From Methanomicrobiales archaeon (GTDB lineage: Archaea > Halobacteriota > Methanomicrobia > Methanomicrobiales > JACTUA01): 64,000 nt of DNA. This document shows positions 26,366 to 35,407 of this stretch, piece after piece. The position numbers and the translations under genes are program-made. Below the pieces are notes generated by a model, which was not told the DNA's origin, did not search any database, and was given only the letters and a program-made list of their open reading frames with translations. Within the stretch, counting starts at the first letter, position 1. Each line of letters opens with the position of its first letter. Location of the stretch: positions 1 to 64,000 of the forward strand of contig JASEFH010000005.1 of NCBI GenBank assembly GCA_030019205.1. Direction: 5' to 3'.

Positions 26366-27010
26366 TCACCGCTCCGACCGCCCTCCGGCAGGAGGGCCGC
26401 GGGGGGCGCCGGGCATGTCGTTCCGTATGAGCGTGCACATCGTGCGGGCTTTCTCGTATGCCGCCTGCATCACGTCGGGACGGGTGGCGATGTCCTTGAT
26501 CGCGTCCATGTTGTTCTGGAGCACGTCCCCCCAGTAGGGGCAGTCGATGATGTCACAGAAGGCCTTCATGGACGTGACGGAGCAGTCGAAGTCGTTCTCG
26601 ATGTCCATGCCGCCGATGGATATGAAGAGCGTCCTGCGCCGTTTTTTATGCTCGCTCGAGACCAGGGGGCGGCGCCGCATGTACTTGGCGTTGAAGAAGA
26701 CCTGGAAGCGGTCCATGAACGACTTCAGGGCTCCCGGGATGCCCATCGTCATGACGGGCGCGGCGACGATGAGGCCGTCCATCTCGCGGAACTTGCGGTA
26801 GTAGGGCGTCACGTCGTCCTCGATGGCGCACTCGTCGATGTGGAGACACTGGAAGATCTCCATGCAGGGGCGGAACCGCAGGCTGGAGACGTCGACCCGC
26901 TCCACGACGCACCCGGCGTCCTCCGCACCCTGGACCGCGCGGTTCAGGAGCCTGGCCGTGTTCCCGTCGGGTATGGGGCTGCCGAGGATGGCGATGATCT
27001 TCGGAGTCAT
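26366..27010 (-). CDS. Flavodoxin-fold NAD(P)H/FMN reductase-like protein
   Basis: A 214-residue protein. The N-terminus KIIAILGSPIPDGNTARLLN carries the FMN phosphate-binding SPxxxGNT motif. A Cys-containing loop CMEIFQCLHIDECAIEDD and the flavin-side motif GLIVAAPVMTMGIPGALKSF follow. Iron-sulfur flavoproteins and multimeric flavodoxins share this plan, but I see no compact CxxCxxC cluster motif. ATG 27010 is about 27 nt from a TATA box. First gene of the flavodoxin-mfnE-zinc ribbon-aEF-1beta unit. Confidence 0.85.
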   Translation of the reverse strand: MTPKIIAILGSPIPDGNTARLLNRAVQGAEDAGCVVERVDVSSLRFRPCMEIFQCLHIDECAIEDDVTPYYRKFREMDGLIVAAPVMTMGIPGALKSFMDRFQVFFNAKYMRRRPLVSSEHKKRRRTLFISIGGMDIENDFDCSVTSMKAFCDIIDCPYWGDVLQNNMDAIKDIATRPDVMQAAYEKARTMCTLIRNDMPGAPRGPPAGGRSER

Positions 27011-27030
27011 ACTCTCCTGTAGCATTCCGG

Positions 27031-27040
27031 GCATATATAC
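27031..27040 (-). promoter_or_regulatory. TATA box of the flavodoxin-mfnE unit
   Basis: GTATATATGC on the minus strand, centred about 26 nt upstream of the flavoprotein ATG. This is a strong archaeal TATA match implying a leaderless transcript. Confidence 0.65.
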
Positions 27041-27153
27041 ACCTGCGCCCGCAGGACGACCGGGAGGGCTGTCCGCCGGAAGCGGTCCGCCGCCGTCCGC
27101 AGGATGCAAAAGCCCGCTATTCATAAGGGGCGGTGACAAAAACTTAAAAACGA

Positions 27154-28821
27154 ATGAGGGTAGCTCTCTGTGTCCTTCTCCTGTGCCTGCTCGTTCTTCC
27201 CGCCGTCGCCCTCCAGATCGTGGAGTTCTGCCCCGATCCCTATCGTTCCGGAGATCCCGACGAGTACATCGTGCTGGAGGGTGAGGGATCCCTGGCGGGG
27301 TATACGGTGACCGACGGGGAGGGGGGATTCCGGTTCCCCGCCGGCGCGTGCATCCAGGGACGCCTGGTGGTGGCGCGGGATGCGGCGGCGTACGAGAGGA
27401 CGTACGGAACCCTGCCGCACTACGAACTGTTCGATCACTCCCCCCTCGTCCCCGAGGTGATCCGCGGCGACGACCTCCGCATGGGGAACGAGCGGGACGA
27501 ACTGGTGCTGCTCGCGAACGGGGAGGAGATCCAGAGGGTCTCCTGGCCCGGGGATGTCCACCCGCGGGAGGGGCAGATCCACTTCCTCGAAGAGGGAGTA
27601 TGGGACCCGCGGGTGCTTCTGATCGGCCAGTCGCGGTTCCCGCCGGCGACGTTCCATGACGTCAGCCTGACGGCGTTCGTGGCCCCGGACGCGTCGCTCG
27701 AGGTCTTCTACGCCGCTGTGCGCGATGCCGACGACGAGATCCTGGTCAACGTCTACGAGTTCACCAGCCCGGATCTGGCCCTGGCGCTCGCGGACGCATC
27801 GGCCCGCGGTGTGCAGGTGCGTATGCTCCTGGAGGGCGGGCCGGTGGGCGGCATCGCGCCGGCGGAGCGCTACGTCTGCAGCCTGATGATGGAGAGCGGC
27901 ATCCCCATCCACCAGATGAGCAGCGGAGGGGACGCCCACCCCAAGTACCGCTTCAACCACGCGAAGTACATGGTGATCGACGGCGAGGGGCTCTTCATCA
28001 CCAGCGAGAACTTCAAGGAGAACGGGTTCCCTCCCGCCGGATCGAGCGGAAACCGCGGCTGGGGCGTCTACCTGGAGAGCCCCGCCCTGGCGGAGTACTT
28101 CCGGGAGGTGTTCCTCTGGGACAGCAGCGGCGGGGACATCGTCCCGATGGATGTGCACGGCGGCAGCTACGCTCCGCCGGTCTACGCACCCTACACGGTC
28201 GAGTTCCCTCCGGCGCGGTTCGAGGGTGCGACCGTCACGGCGGTGCTCGCGCCGGACACCAGCCGCCTGATCCGGGAGATGCTGGAGGGGGCGGAGACCT
28301 CTATCGACATCGAGCAGGCGTATATCACCAACCGGACACCGGCCGAACCGAACCCGTTCCTCGCGGCGGCGATCGAGGCCGCCCGGCGGGGGGTGAAGGT
28401 GCGGGTGCTCCTCGACTCCTACTGGTACAACACGGAGGACGCCGCCGACAACGACGAGATGGCGGCGTACATCAACCGCGTCGCCGAGGCGGAGGGACTG
28501 CCTCTCGCTGCCCGCTGCGCGGATCTGGGCGGCAACCGCCTGGAGAAGATCCACAACAAGGGCGTCATCGTGGACGGGCGGCGGGTGCTCGTCAGCAGCG
28601 TCAACTGGAACGAGAACTCGCCCAACTTCAACCGCGAGAGCGGGGTGATCATCGACCACCCCGGTGTCGCCGCCTACTTCGGGGCGGTGTTCGAGGACGA
28701 CTGGACGGCGAGCGAGAGGCATGCCGCCGGGGCGGTCGGGAGGGACTGGGGGCGGATTGCCGCGGCGATGGCGGTCCTGGCGGCACTCCTGGCGCTCTAC
28801 GTCCACCGCCGCCGGAGATAG
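27154..28821 (+). CDS. Secreted/anchored phospholipase D-like nuclease
   Basis: A 555-residue protein: signal peptide (VALCVLLLCLLVLPAVALQ), then a lamin-tail-like beta-sandwich (IVEFCPDPYRSGDPDEYIVL; LVLLANGEEIQRVSWPGD) in residues ~20-165. Two PLD domains follow with full HKD motifs: NHAKYMVIDG near residue 270 and IHNKGVIVDG near residue 470. A C-terminal helix (AAAMAVLAALLALYV) with a basic tail ends the protein. It should face the outside of the cell, anchored at its C-terminus. It may cleave DNA or phosphodiesters. The next gene encodes an OB-fold protein, which supports a nucleic-acid role. Confidence 0.9.
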   Translation: MRVALCVLLLCLLVLPAVALQIVEFCPDPYRSGDPDEYIVLEGEGSLAGYTVTDGEGGFRFPAGACIQGRLVVARDAAAYERTYGTLPHYELFDHSPLVPEVIRGDDLRMGNERDELVLLANGEEIQRVSWPGDVHPREGQIHFLEEGVWDPRVLLIGQSRFPPATFHDVSLTAFVAPDASLEVFYAAVRDADDEILVNVYEFTSPDLALALADASARGVQVRMLLEGGPVGGIAPAERYVCSLMMESGIPIHQMSSGGDAHPKYRFNHAKYMVIDGEGLFITSENFKENGFPPAGSSGNRGWGVYLESPALAEYFREVFLWDSSGGDIVPMDVHGGSYAPPVYAPYTVEFPPARFEGATVTAVLAPDTSRLIREMLEGAETSIDIEQAYITNRTPAEPNPFLAAAIEAARRGVKVRVLLDSYWYNTEDAADNDEMAAYINRVAEAEGLPLAARCADLGGNRLEKIHNKGVIVDGRRVLVSSVNWNENSPNFNRESGVIIDHPGVAAYFGAVFEDDWTASERHAAGAVGRDWGRIAAAMAVLAALLALYVHRRRR

Positions 28822-28872
28822 GCGGCGGCGGATCGAATCGGATATGTAGTTCCCCCATCCCATAACTGCATC

Positions 28873-29238
28873 ATGGAGCGCCAGGAGCGGATCGCCCTCC
28901 TCCTGCTCGTCGGGGTCACCGCCGCCATCCTGCTCTCCCAGGGCGTCCTCACCCTCATCGGGAAGTCTGCGTTTGCCTCGCCGCTCACGAACGCCTCGCG
29001 GGAGGGCGAGCTGGTGGTGCTGGAGGGGACGGTGGACCGCGTCACCCATACCCGCGAGGGCGGGCACCTGATCCTCTCGGTGAACGGGATGCCGGTCTTC
29101 GTCCCGAGCCCGGTCTCCGCTGCCGTCCAGGTGGAGCCGGGCTCGCGGGTCACCGTCTACGGGGTGGTGCAGACCTACCGCGGCGAGCGGGAGATCGTGG
29201 TGCAGTCGGCGGGAGACGTCATCGTAGAGGACCCCTGA
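28873..29238 (+). CDS. Membrane-anchored OB-fold protein
   Basis: A 121-residue protein: one N-terminal helix (RIALLLLVGVTAAILLSQGV) followed by a small beta-barrel (VVLEGTVDRVTHTREGGHLI; LSVNGMPVFVPSPVSAAVQV; RVTVYGVVQTYRGEREIVVQ), the pattern of nucleic-acid-binding OB-folds as in tRNA-anti-like domains. It follows the PLD-like nuclease gene by 51 bp on the same strand. The orientation suggests the OB-fold is outside the membrane with the nuclease. Function inferred from this pairing only. Confidence 0.78.
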   Translation: MERQERIALLLLVGVTAAILLSQGVLTLIGKSAFASPLTNASREGELVVLEGTVDRVTHTREGGHLILSVNGMPVFVPSPVSAAVQVEPGSRVTVYGVVQTYRGEREIVVQSAGDVIVEDP

Positions 29239-29390
29239 TGGGGCATCAGGTGTATGCAACGGTCCGCAACAGTCTTTGAGCGGCTGCTGGCGGCCCGTCA
29301 TGCAGAGGGATGGCGTGCACTCGCTCCCGGTCGGCGCGCATTCTTACTATGCACCTTGTTAAATAAAATAGCTAATATAAATACGTGTTA

Positions 29391-30150
29391 ATGCCGAAGA
29401 TCAGCCAGCCGTTCGCAAAATCCTGCGAATCTCAACTCCAGCACGGCAGGATCGAGGGGCTCTACGACGCCTACCTCAACGGTTCTTGCCGCCCCGGCCC
29501 GATCGACTGGATGCGGCCCGATCTCCTGCCCTTCGCCGTGCACGACATCTACCGGCGATGGCTTCCGAAGACAGTGAGAATCCTGTTCATCGCGGAGTCG
29601 CCCCCATGGACAGGTGTCCAATCGGCTCTCGATATCGAGAGACCTGAGTACGTCTACTTCTACAACGCCCGCTACGACCCGGAGCGAGGGCCCCGGGGGA
29701 GGACCACCCTGGGCAGCACGATCTTCCACCACCCGGGGAGTGGAGGGTGCGACCCGGCACGAGCAGCTGGTCCGGTTCCGGGGAGCGGGGCTGTTCCTCA
29801 CGGACACGATCAAGTGCGTCTTCTACAAGAACCGCAAGCCAGCCATCCCGTCGTCCCTGATCCGCTTCAGCGCCCGATCCATCCTGGAGCCGGAGATCGC
29901 CCGCATCGATCCCGACTGCATCTGTGCGCTGGGGAACACCGCCTTAGCGGCCCTCCGCTGCATGGAACGGTTCCACCCCTTCCCGGAGGCGGGGAATGCC
30001 GGCGCCACGCGGAAGGAGTCGCTGAACGAGCAGGCTCGTCCCGGGATCATCCCGATGCCGTTCCCCAACCAGCGGAACCGCGGGAGGCCGTGCAGCCGGG
30101 AGCGGATGGACGCCGGTTTCGAGACGGTGAGAGCGCTGGTGGATCTGTAG
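29391..30150 (+). pseudogene. Frameshifted uracil-DNA-glycosylase-like gene
   Basis: The frame starting at 29391 reads MPKISQPFAKSCES through VRILFIAESPPWTG to STIFHHPG. The sense then continues in another frame as VEGATRHEQLVRFRGAGLFL, TDTIKCVFYKNRKPAIPSSL, DPDCICALGNTALAALRCM and ends at 30150. Removing one G from the four-G run at 29735-29738 joins them into a protein of about 252 residues. IAESPPW, LTDTIKC and ALGNTALAAL resemble UDG-superfamily motifs. A GTTAAATAAAAT element about 27 nt upstream supports the start. The break may be real or a homopolymer sequencing error. Confidence 0.7.
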
Positions 30151-30712
30151 AGCACGCCTATGCACATCCGCAGTGCAATTTTCGCCGGTGATGATGGCCA
30201 GCGGGGAGGACGCCATCCCGTGGCCCTGTGGACCGCACTGCTCTTCTTTCGGGGGAGGGTGGTTTCGGGATAACGCACCGGAGATGCACTCCAGAGACAC
30301 CTCCTCGTGGGATGGCCTGCCATTATACGGATGCAAGAGGGAATTGGACCTCTCACCCCTTCGATGCGATTCGGTCTCGATCCGGAATACCGAAGCGAGC
30401 CTTCCGTAACCCGTTATCAGAGAAAGACCGGTGTTCATTCTAAGATCGAGAGAATACCGATCCTCGCTTCTCCTGTACAGGCCCTCTCGCACTCAGGGGG
30501 AGGGGGTCTTGAGGGGGAGGGGGGATATGACCGGGCTGATAAAACACCTGCCCGTCATTCCGTTTGCCGGTCCCGGGCGCCGGTTCATCGAGCGGGAGGG
30601 GGGTGTCACGATGGGACGGGAGATCCGCCTCGTTGGAATATCGCGAACGGCTCGGGAGGGGGACACCCCTGTCGTTCGCGGGGATCGCGCCGATGGGCAC
30701 GGGAACCGCTGC
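30151..30712. other. Gene-free stretch with G-run blocks
   Basis: No supportable gene in about 560 bp. Around 30480-30600 there are several GGGGGAGGGGG blocks, similar in composition to the flank of the hairpin repeat but without the TCGTGCGACAG arms. No convincing promoter was seen. Confidence 0.4.
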
Positions 30713-32245
30713 TCACGGCGGAACGGCCCAGGCGGGCAGCTCCACCGTGAACCCGAGAGCCCACATTGTCACGGTGAAGAGGACGGCGACCCAGAGCCCG
30801 ATCCCGATGAAGTTCAGCGGCCATCCCGTCCGCAGCATCTGCTGCATGCTGATGTGGCCCGTCCCGTAGGCGATGGCGTTCGGCGGCGTCGCCACCGGAA
30901 ACATGAACGCGATGGATGCGCAGACGGCCGCCGTGAGCATCAGCAGGTAGGGATTGACGAGGAGGCTCACCGACGTGACGGCCATGATGGGCATCATGAT
31001 GGAGGCGATCGCGGTATTCGAGGTCACCTCCGTGAAGAGAGAGACTGCGATCGCGATGATGAGCACCACCGCCAGGACGGGCAGGACACCCAGAACGGTG
31101 AGGCTGGAGACGATCTGCTGCGCAAGCCCGCTCTGGATGAACCCCGTGGAGAGGGCGAGGCCGCCCCCGAAGAGGAGCAGGATCCCCCAGGGTATCTGGA
31201 CCGCCGTCTTCCAGTCCATCGTGTAGATCCCCTTCTCCCGGTCCACGGGCAGCAGGAAGAGCAGGAGGGCGCCGAAGATGGCCACCGTGGAGTCGTCGAT
31301 GGCCGGAAAAAGCACATCGAGCCCCGGTATCGTCACGCCGCCGATATCCTTGCTCTTCTCGAAGATCCAGGCCAGAGCGGTCAGCACGAAGACGAGAAGC
31401 GTCCACCGCTCCCCCCGCCCCATCGGGCCCATCTTCCGCAGCTCCTGCGAGATGATCTCCCCCGCGTGGCTGACGGTCTGCGGCAGGTGGCGGTAGGGGC
31501 CGTAGACCAGCCAGAGCCAGGTGACCGGGATGAACGCCGCCACGAAGGGGACGCCGAACAGCATCCAGGAGAAGAAGTCGATCGGCGGCGCGGCGGGGAA
31601 GAGGGTGTGGAGCTGCGCGACGAAGATGCCGTTGGGCGGCGAGCCGATGATGGTGGCGATGCCGCCGATGCTCGCGGCGTAGGCGACGGCGATCACCAGA
31701 CAGGCGGCGAACGACTGCTGCTCTTCGGTCAGGCCCTCCCCTGCAGGGTTCCCGTTCGGGAGGATGGTCGTGATGATCGCGATCGCGATCGGGATCATCA
31801 TCATCGCGGTCGCCGTATTGGAGATCCACATGGAGAGGAAGGCGGTCGAGACCATGAAGCCCAGCACCAGTTTTTTGGGGCCTGTCCCGAGGAGACTGAT
31901 GATGTGGAGCGCGATTCGGCGGTGCAGCCCCCAGCGCTGCATGGACATGGCGATGATGAACCCTCCCAGGAAGAGGAAGATCACCCGGTCGGCATAGGGC
32001 GCCGCCGCCTCCGCCGCGGAGAGGACGCCGAGGAGGGGGAAGAGGAGGAGGGGCAGGAGCGCGGTTGCCTCCAGCGGGATCGCCTCCGTCACCCACCAGG
32101 CGACCATCAGCACGGTGACCGCGGCGACGTAGCGCGCCGCGGTGGGGATGGGCAGGGGCAGGAGGAGGAAGACGGTGAAAAGGAGAATGCCCAGCAGGAT
32201 CCGGTCGAGTTTCACTCCAGCTACTGAGGCTTTTGCGTATTTCAC
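30713..32245 (-). CDS. DASS-family sodium/anion symporter (SLC13-like)
   Basis: A 510-residue transporter with about 11-12 hydrophobic helices. The family signatures are the two SNT motifs: SMWISNTATAMMMIPIAIAI near residue 160 and EVTSNTAIASIMMPIMAVTS in the second half. MVAWWVTEAIPLEATALLPL and the hairpin SIGGIATIIGSPPNGIF also fit. It probably imports di/tricarboxylates or sulfate/phosphate-type anions with Na+. The start is a GTG at 32245. A nucleotide-processing gene lies 9 bp upstream on the same strand, so the two may form an operon. Confidence 0.93.
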   Translation of the reverse strand: MKYAKASVAGVKLDRILLGILLFTVFLLLPLPIPTAARYVAAVTVLMVAWWVTEAIPLEATALLPLLLFPLLGVLSAAEAAAPYADRVIFLFLGGFIIAMSMQRWGLHRRIALHIISLLGTGPKKLVLGFMVSTAFLSMWISNTATAMMMIPIAIAIITTILPNGNPAGEGLTEEQQSFAACLVIAVAYAASIGGIATIIGSPPNGIFVAQLHTLFPAAPPIDFFSWMLFGVPFVAAFIPVTWLWLVYGPYRHLPQTVSHAGEIISQELRKMGPMGRGERWTLLVFVLTALAWIFEKSKDIGGVTIPGLDVLFPAIDDSTVAIFGALLLFLLPVDREKGIYTMDWKTAVQIPWGILLLFGGGLALSTGFIQSGLAQQIVSSLTVLGVLPVLAVVLIIAIAVSLFTEVTSNTAIASIMMPIMAVTSVSLLVNPYLLMLTAAVCASIAFMFPVATPPNAIAYGTGHISMQQMLRTGWPLNFIGIGLWVAVLFTVTMWALGFTVELPAWAVPP

Positions 32246-32254
32246 CTGTTCGTT

Positions 32255-33106
32255 TTACGGCGGGGGCTCCATGCCCGCCGGCAGCGGCGCCCGCATCGCC
32301 TGCAGCAGGTCCCCGATGCTCCGTACGAACACCGCCGACTCCTCGAGCATGAGGTTCACCCGTTCGCAGGCGCCGGCCATGCGGAAGTCGCTCCGTATGG
32401 CGTACACGGGTTTTCCCAGGGCGTGCGCAAACCCCATCTCCCAGGCGGTCCCCGAGTCGGCATCCGCACCGTCGCAGACCGCGACCACGATGTCCGCATC
32501 GCGGATGGCCCGAACGTTGTCCGCGAAGATCGCCCGGTTCGCGTCCCGATCCCGCCGGCATCCGTCGCTCCGCTCCTGCGGAAGGTGGACCGCGAACAGG
32601 TGCTCTGCCAGCGCGTCCCGCAGGCGGGCGTTATACGTCCGCTCCGCGTCGGAGAAGAGGGGGGCGGCGAGGTACACCCGGTAGCGGGCGAACTCCCCGG
32701 CGTCGAAGGCCGGGATCTCGGGGAACCGCGAGAGGAACGCCCCCCTGCCCGGCTGCCGGGGAGGCTCGCCGCCGCGGTGGGTGAAGTGCACCCCGCAGGT
32801 CGGCGACGCGTCGACGCCGAGGATGGCGAGGGGCGGGCCCCGCCGGGCGATCAGGTCCCGCGCGTCCCGTTCGAGGCGGTCCAGGAGGGCGGCGAACGCC
32901 GGTGTGTCCAGGCCCGCGAGGTACGTCGTCGGCTCCCGGTCCCTCCCCCGGTGGAGGGTCTCGGGGCAGGGCAGGCGGACCACCTCGATGCCGAAGCGGG
33001 CGCAGCGTTCGATGGCCCGGGCGAACGCCCGCCGGTCCGCCTCCGTGGTGATGCCCCGCGCCCGGAGCGACGGGTCCGCGAGGCAGGGGCAGGCAAGCAC
33101 GTACAT
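32255..33106 (-). CDS. TudS/DUF523-like domain fused to nucleoside 2-deoxyribosyltransferase
   Basis: A 283-residue two-domain protein. Residues 1-~115 carry three cysteine sites (VLACPCLADPS, RLPCPET, DASPTCGVHF), the pattern of TudS/DUF523-type desulfidases that bind an iron-sulfur cluster. Residues ~140-265 resemble nucleoside 2-deoxyribosyltransferases: YRVYLAAPLFSDAERTYNAR, DADIVVAVCDGADADSGTAW and the catalytic-type Glu in AWEMGFAHALGKPVYAI. The fusion suggests salvage or cleaning of thiolated or damaged nucleobases. The domain identities are family inference; the combination is directly visible. Confidence 0.8.
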   Translation of the reverse strand: MYVLACPCLADPSLRARGITTEADRRAFARAIERCARFGIEVVRLPCPETLHRGRDREPTTYLAGLDTPAFAALLDRLERDARDLIARRGPPLAILGVDASPTCGVHFTHRGGEPPRQPGRGAFLSRFPEIPAFDAGEFARYRVYLAAPLFSDAERTYNARLRDALAEHLFAVHLPQERSDGCRRDRDANRAIFADNVRAIRDADIVVAVCDGADADSGTAWEMGFAHALGKPVYAIRSDFRMAGACERVNLMLEESAVFVRSIGDLLQAMRAPLPAGMEPPP

Positions 33107-33391
33107 GGGTAGAATTACAGGGAACCCTGCGACAATAATCCTATCTGTCCCGTGCCATGCGGTCTATCCGGCCCCCCCGGGGGGTTTTCTGGGAGATCCG
33201 GAGATCCGGGAGCGTCACGGGATCGGGGTTCACGGTTCGCCGGCATCGGTGCCGCACGATCCCGGCCGTTCCAGCGACGGACGTGGCCGATGAGCCATCC
33301 GGCAGGAGGGGTGCCGCAGCGTCGTGCATTCGATATCCCCCGATCGTTCCCGGCAACACTTTGATGGGAATCCACGCTGAGATCCTGTTCG

Positions 33392-33889
33392 ATGATACCC
33401 CTCTATGCCTACCGCGACAACACCTGCGATCCCCGCAAGTGCTCCGTGAAGAAGCTGGAGCGGTTCGGGCTGGTGAGGGTGGCGAGCCGGATGGCGCGGA
33501 TACCGAGGAGCAGCCTGCTCCTCGACCCCACCGCGGAGCAGGCGCTGTCGCCCGCCGACCGCACGGCTCCTTCCATCGCCGTGCTGGACTGCTCCTGGGA
33601 GGTGCTGGACACCTCCCAGGTGCGGTCGTGGCGGCGGAGGAGGGCGCTGCCCTTCCTGCTCGCGGCGAACCCCGTGAACTTCGGGAAGCCGTTCAAGCTC
33701 TCCTCGGTCGAGGCGTTCGCCGCCGCCCTGTTCATCCTGGGCGAGCGGGATCAGGCCCACGCCATCCTGGAGAAGTTCGGGTGGGGGCTCCGATTCCTGG
33801 AGGTGAACCGGGAGCCCCTGGAGCTGTACGCCCGGGCCAGGGACAGCCGGGAGGTGGTGGCGATCCAGGCGACCTACCTGGAGCCATAG
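33392..33889 (+). CDS. tsr3: rRNA aminocarboxypropyltransferase Tsr3 (DUF367)
   Basis: A 165-residue Tsr3 homologue that transfers an aminocarboxypropyl group from SAM to a modified uridine of small-subunit rRNA. Visible: the N-terminal DPRKCSVKKLERFGL, SLLLDPTAEQALSPADR, VLDCSWE, the SAM-binding RALPFLLAANPVNFGKPFKL near residue 90, and VEAFAAALFILGERDQAHAI. Length fits the archaeal single-domain form. Start ATG 33392; no strong promoter was identified. The 285 bp before it hold no gene I can support. Confidence 0.93.
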   Translation: MIPLYAYRDNTCDPRKCSVKKLERFGLVRVASRMARIPRSSLLLDPTAEQALSPADRTAPSIAVLDCSWEVLDTSQVRSWRRRRALPFLLAANPVNFGKPFKLSSVEAFAAALFILGERDQAHAILEKFGWGLRFLEVNREPLELYARARDSREVVAIQATYLEP

Positions 33890-34162
33890 ATGCGGGATCT
33901 GCAGTACGTGCACCGGGAAGAGCCTGCCGATCCTCGACGATGCGATCCCCCGCTTCGAGAATGCATCCCGAGACCCTGCGAGAGGCGGGATCCACCCCCT
34001 TCCGCTCCCCTTGCGATAGGCCCGGTTCCAGAGACGCCCGATATCCGAACCCGTATGCCCCGACATAGGGGCGTTCAGGCCTTTTCCTCGAAGGAAGAGA
34101 GGGGGTACGGGACCGGGGTTCGGGGCGAGATCCGCCCACCTCCCGAACGATATTCCGAGACT

Positions 34163-34723
34163 TCAGGGGGCGGGGGATGCGATCATCAGGTAGTGGTACC
34201 GTCCGCAGGGCTCCACGGACTCCACCCGGAACCCGCTCCCTTCGATGAGGCGCGCCGCCTCCTCCTCGCTGAAGCGAACATGGCAGGGCGGCCCGATCGG
34301 CATCTCCTCCTTCCTCCAGTCCAGGTTCGCCAGGCGGCCGCCGGGTTTGAGCATCCGCCGCGCGTTGCGGAGCACGCGCCCCGGATCCTGGAAGTCGTGG
34401 AGGACGATTCCAAAAAAGAGAATGTCCGCACAGCGATCGCACAGCACGATCTCTTCTGCCGGACCTACGCGGAGACGAATCATCGCTTGCAGACCTTCCT
34501 GCGCTGCCCTCTCCCGCAGCCGCTCGATCGCATCCGCGTCGATGTCCAGACCGCACACCGCTCCGCCCTCCCCGACCATCCTGGCCGCCGGGATGGCGAA
34601 GAAGCCGTCGCCGCATCCGATATCCAGGAACGTCGAACCGGCCCGTACGCCGATGCGGGAGAGGATCTCCCCGGGATTCTGCCACTCCCGCCGTGCTTCC
34701 CAGCTGCGAACGCTGCTGTGCAT
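34163..34723 (-). CDS. Class I SAM-dependent methyltransferase
   Basis: A 186-residue methyltransferase: motif I TFLDIGCGDGFFAIPAARM near residue 30, the acidic motif II GAVCGLDIDADAIERLRERA, motif IV ILFFGIVLHDF, and the post-motif helix NARRMLKPGGRLANLDW. The C-terminus (RYHYLMIASPAP) is typical of UbiE-like small enzymes. ATG 34723 begins the recognisable protein; upstream in-frame sequence is repeat-derived. Substrate unknown. The 270 bp between it and tsr3 hold nothing recognisable. Confidence 0.88.
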   Translation of the reverse strand: MHSSVRSWEARREWQNPGEILSRIGVRAGSTFLDIGCGDGFFAIPAARMVGEGGAVCGLDIDADAIERLRERAAQEGLQAMIRLRVGPAEEIVLCDRCADILFFGIVLHDFQDPGRVLRNARRMLKPGGRLANLDWRKEEMPIGPPCHVRFSEEEAARLIEGSGFRVESVEPCGRYHYLMIASPAP

Positions 34724-34775
34724 CTGCACTCCACCCGAGGATGCCGTCAGTCGCCCTACAGCGTAACTCTTTCGC

Positions 34776-34885
34776 CGCTCCCCTGAAGGGAGGATCGTGC
34801 GACAGGCCCGGACGATGCGTGCCGGGTGGGAGCCTCTCTGTCGCACGACGGGGGCAGGAGCATGTCCTATCCCGGAGAACGTCGG
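34776..34885. repeat. Structured intergenic repeat, copy 2 (hairpin element)
   Basis: The arms TCGTGCGACAG (34795-34805) and CTGTCGCACGA (34838-34848) are identical to those of the copy at 8519-8577 and enclose 32 nt. The internal TGCCGGG block, the CTCT before the 3' arm, the GGGAGG before the 5' arm and the downstream GGGG and CCCGGAGA blocks are shared too. It lies in a 684-bp gap (34724-35407) that otherwise shows nothing recognisable until the gap promoter. Confidence 0.82.
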
Positions 34886-35375
34886 GCGTCACCATGCCCT
34901 CGGCGAGGGTCTCGACCGAGCCGGATCAGCGAGAACTGCTGGCGCACCTTCCGCACCGGATCGGAGTGGTCAACCCTCTTCACGGGATGTCGAGCGCCGC
35001 GGGAGGGCAGCGATTACGGCAGTGCCGGGAGAGCCAATTCGCCCCGCGGCACTGACGGTCAGCCCGGGATTCCTCGATGGGGAGAGGCGGCGGTTCGGCA
35101 GGGCACCGGCACCCTCCTGCTCGACTCCGCATTCCCGGAAGCGCAGGAACGATCCGGGGCCTTCCACGGGGATGCCCCCGCTTCCGGGTCCCGGTCGGAT
35201 CCGGCGGGCGGTGTTCCGCCGGTGTGCGCTGTTGCACGGACGCTGCTTTCCCACTGCTGCGGGGCCCGGGCATCGCCACCGTCCCCGACCCCCTCACCGG
35301 TCCCCACGCAGCCGTTGGTCCGAAGAAAAGGATGGAAACATCCAGAATCCCGTCCATAAGCGCTGCCATGGCAAT

Positions 35376-35385
35376 CTTTATATGA
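35376..35385 (+). promoter_or_regulatory. TATA box of gap
   Basis: CTTTATATGA, centred about 28 nt upstream of the gap ATG, implying a leaderless or nearly leaderless transcript. Confidence 0.65.
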
Positions 35386-35407
35386 TTTCCCCCGTATTCC
35401 CTCTCAT

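Noticed and set aside
27121-29301. 726-codon minus-strand frame over the PLD and OB-fold genes
   Set aside because: Its His/Arg/Asp/Val-rich translation is the antisense of the phospholipase-D-like gene, which has intact HKD motifs on the plus strand.
30480-30620. Possible third copy of the hairpin repeat
   Set aside because: G-rich blocks resemble the flanks, but the TCGTGCGACAG / CTGTCGCACGA arms are missing, so it cannot be counted as a copy.
30431-32227. 598-codon plus-strand frame opposite the DASS transporter
   Set aside because: Extremely Asp/Glu/Arg/His-rich with no fold; it is the reverse complement of hydrophobic helices of the transporter.
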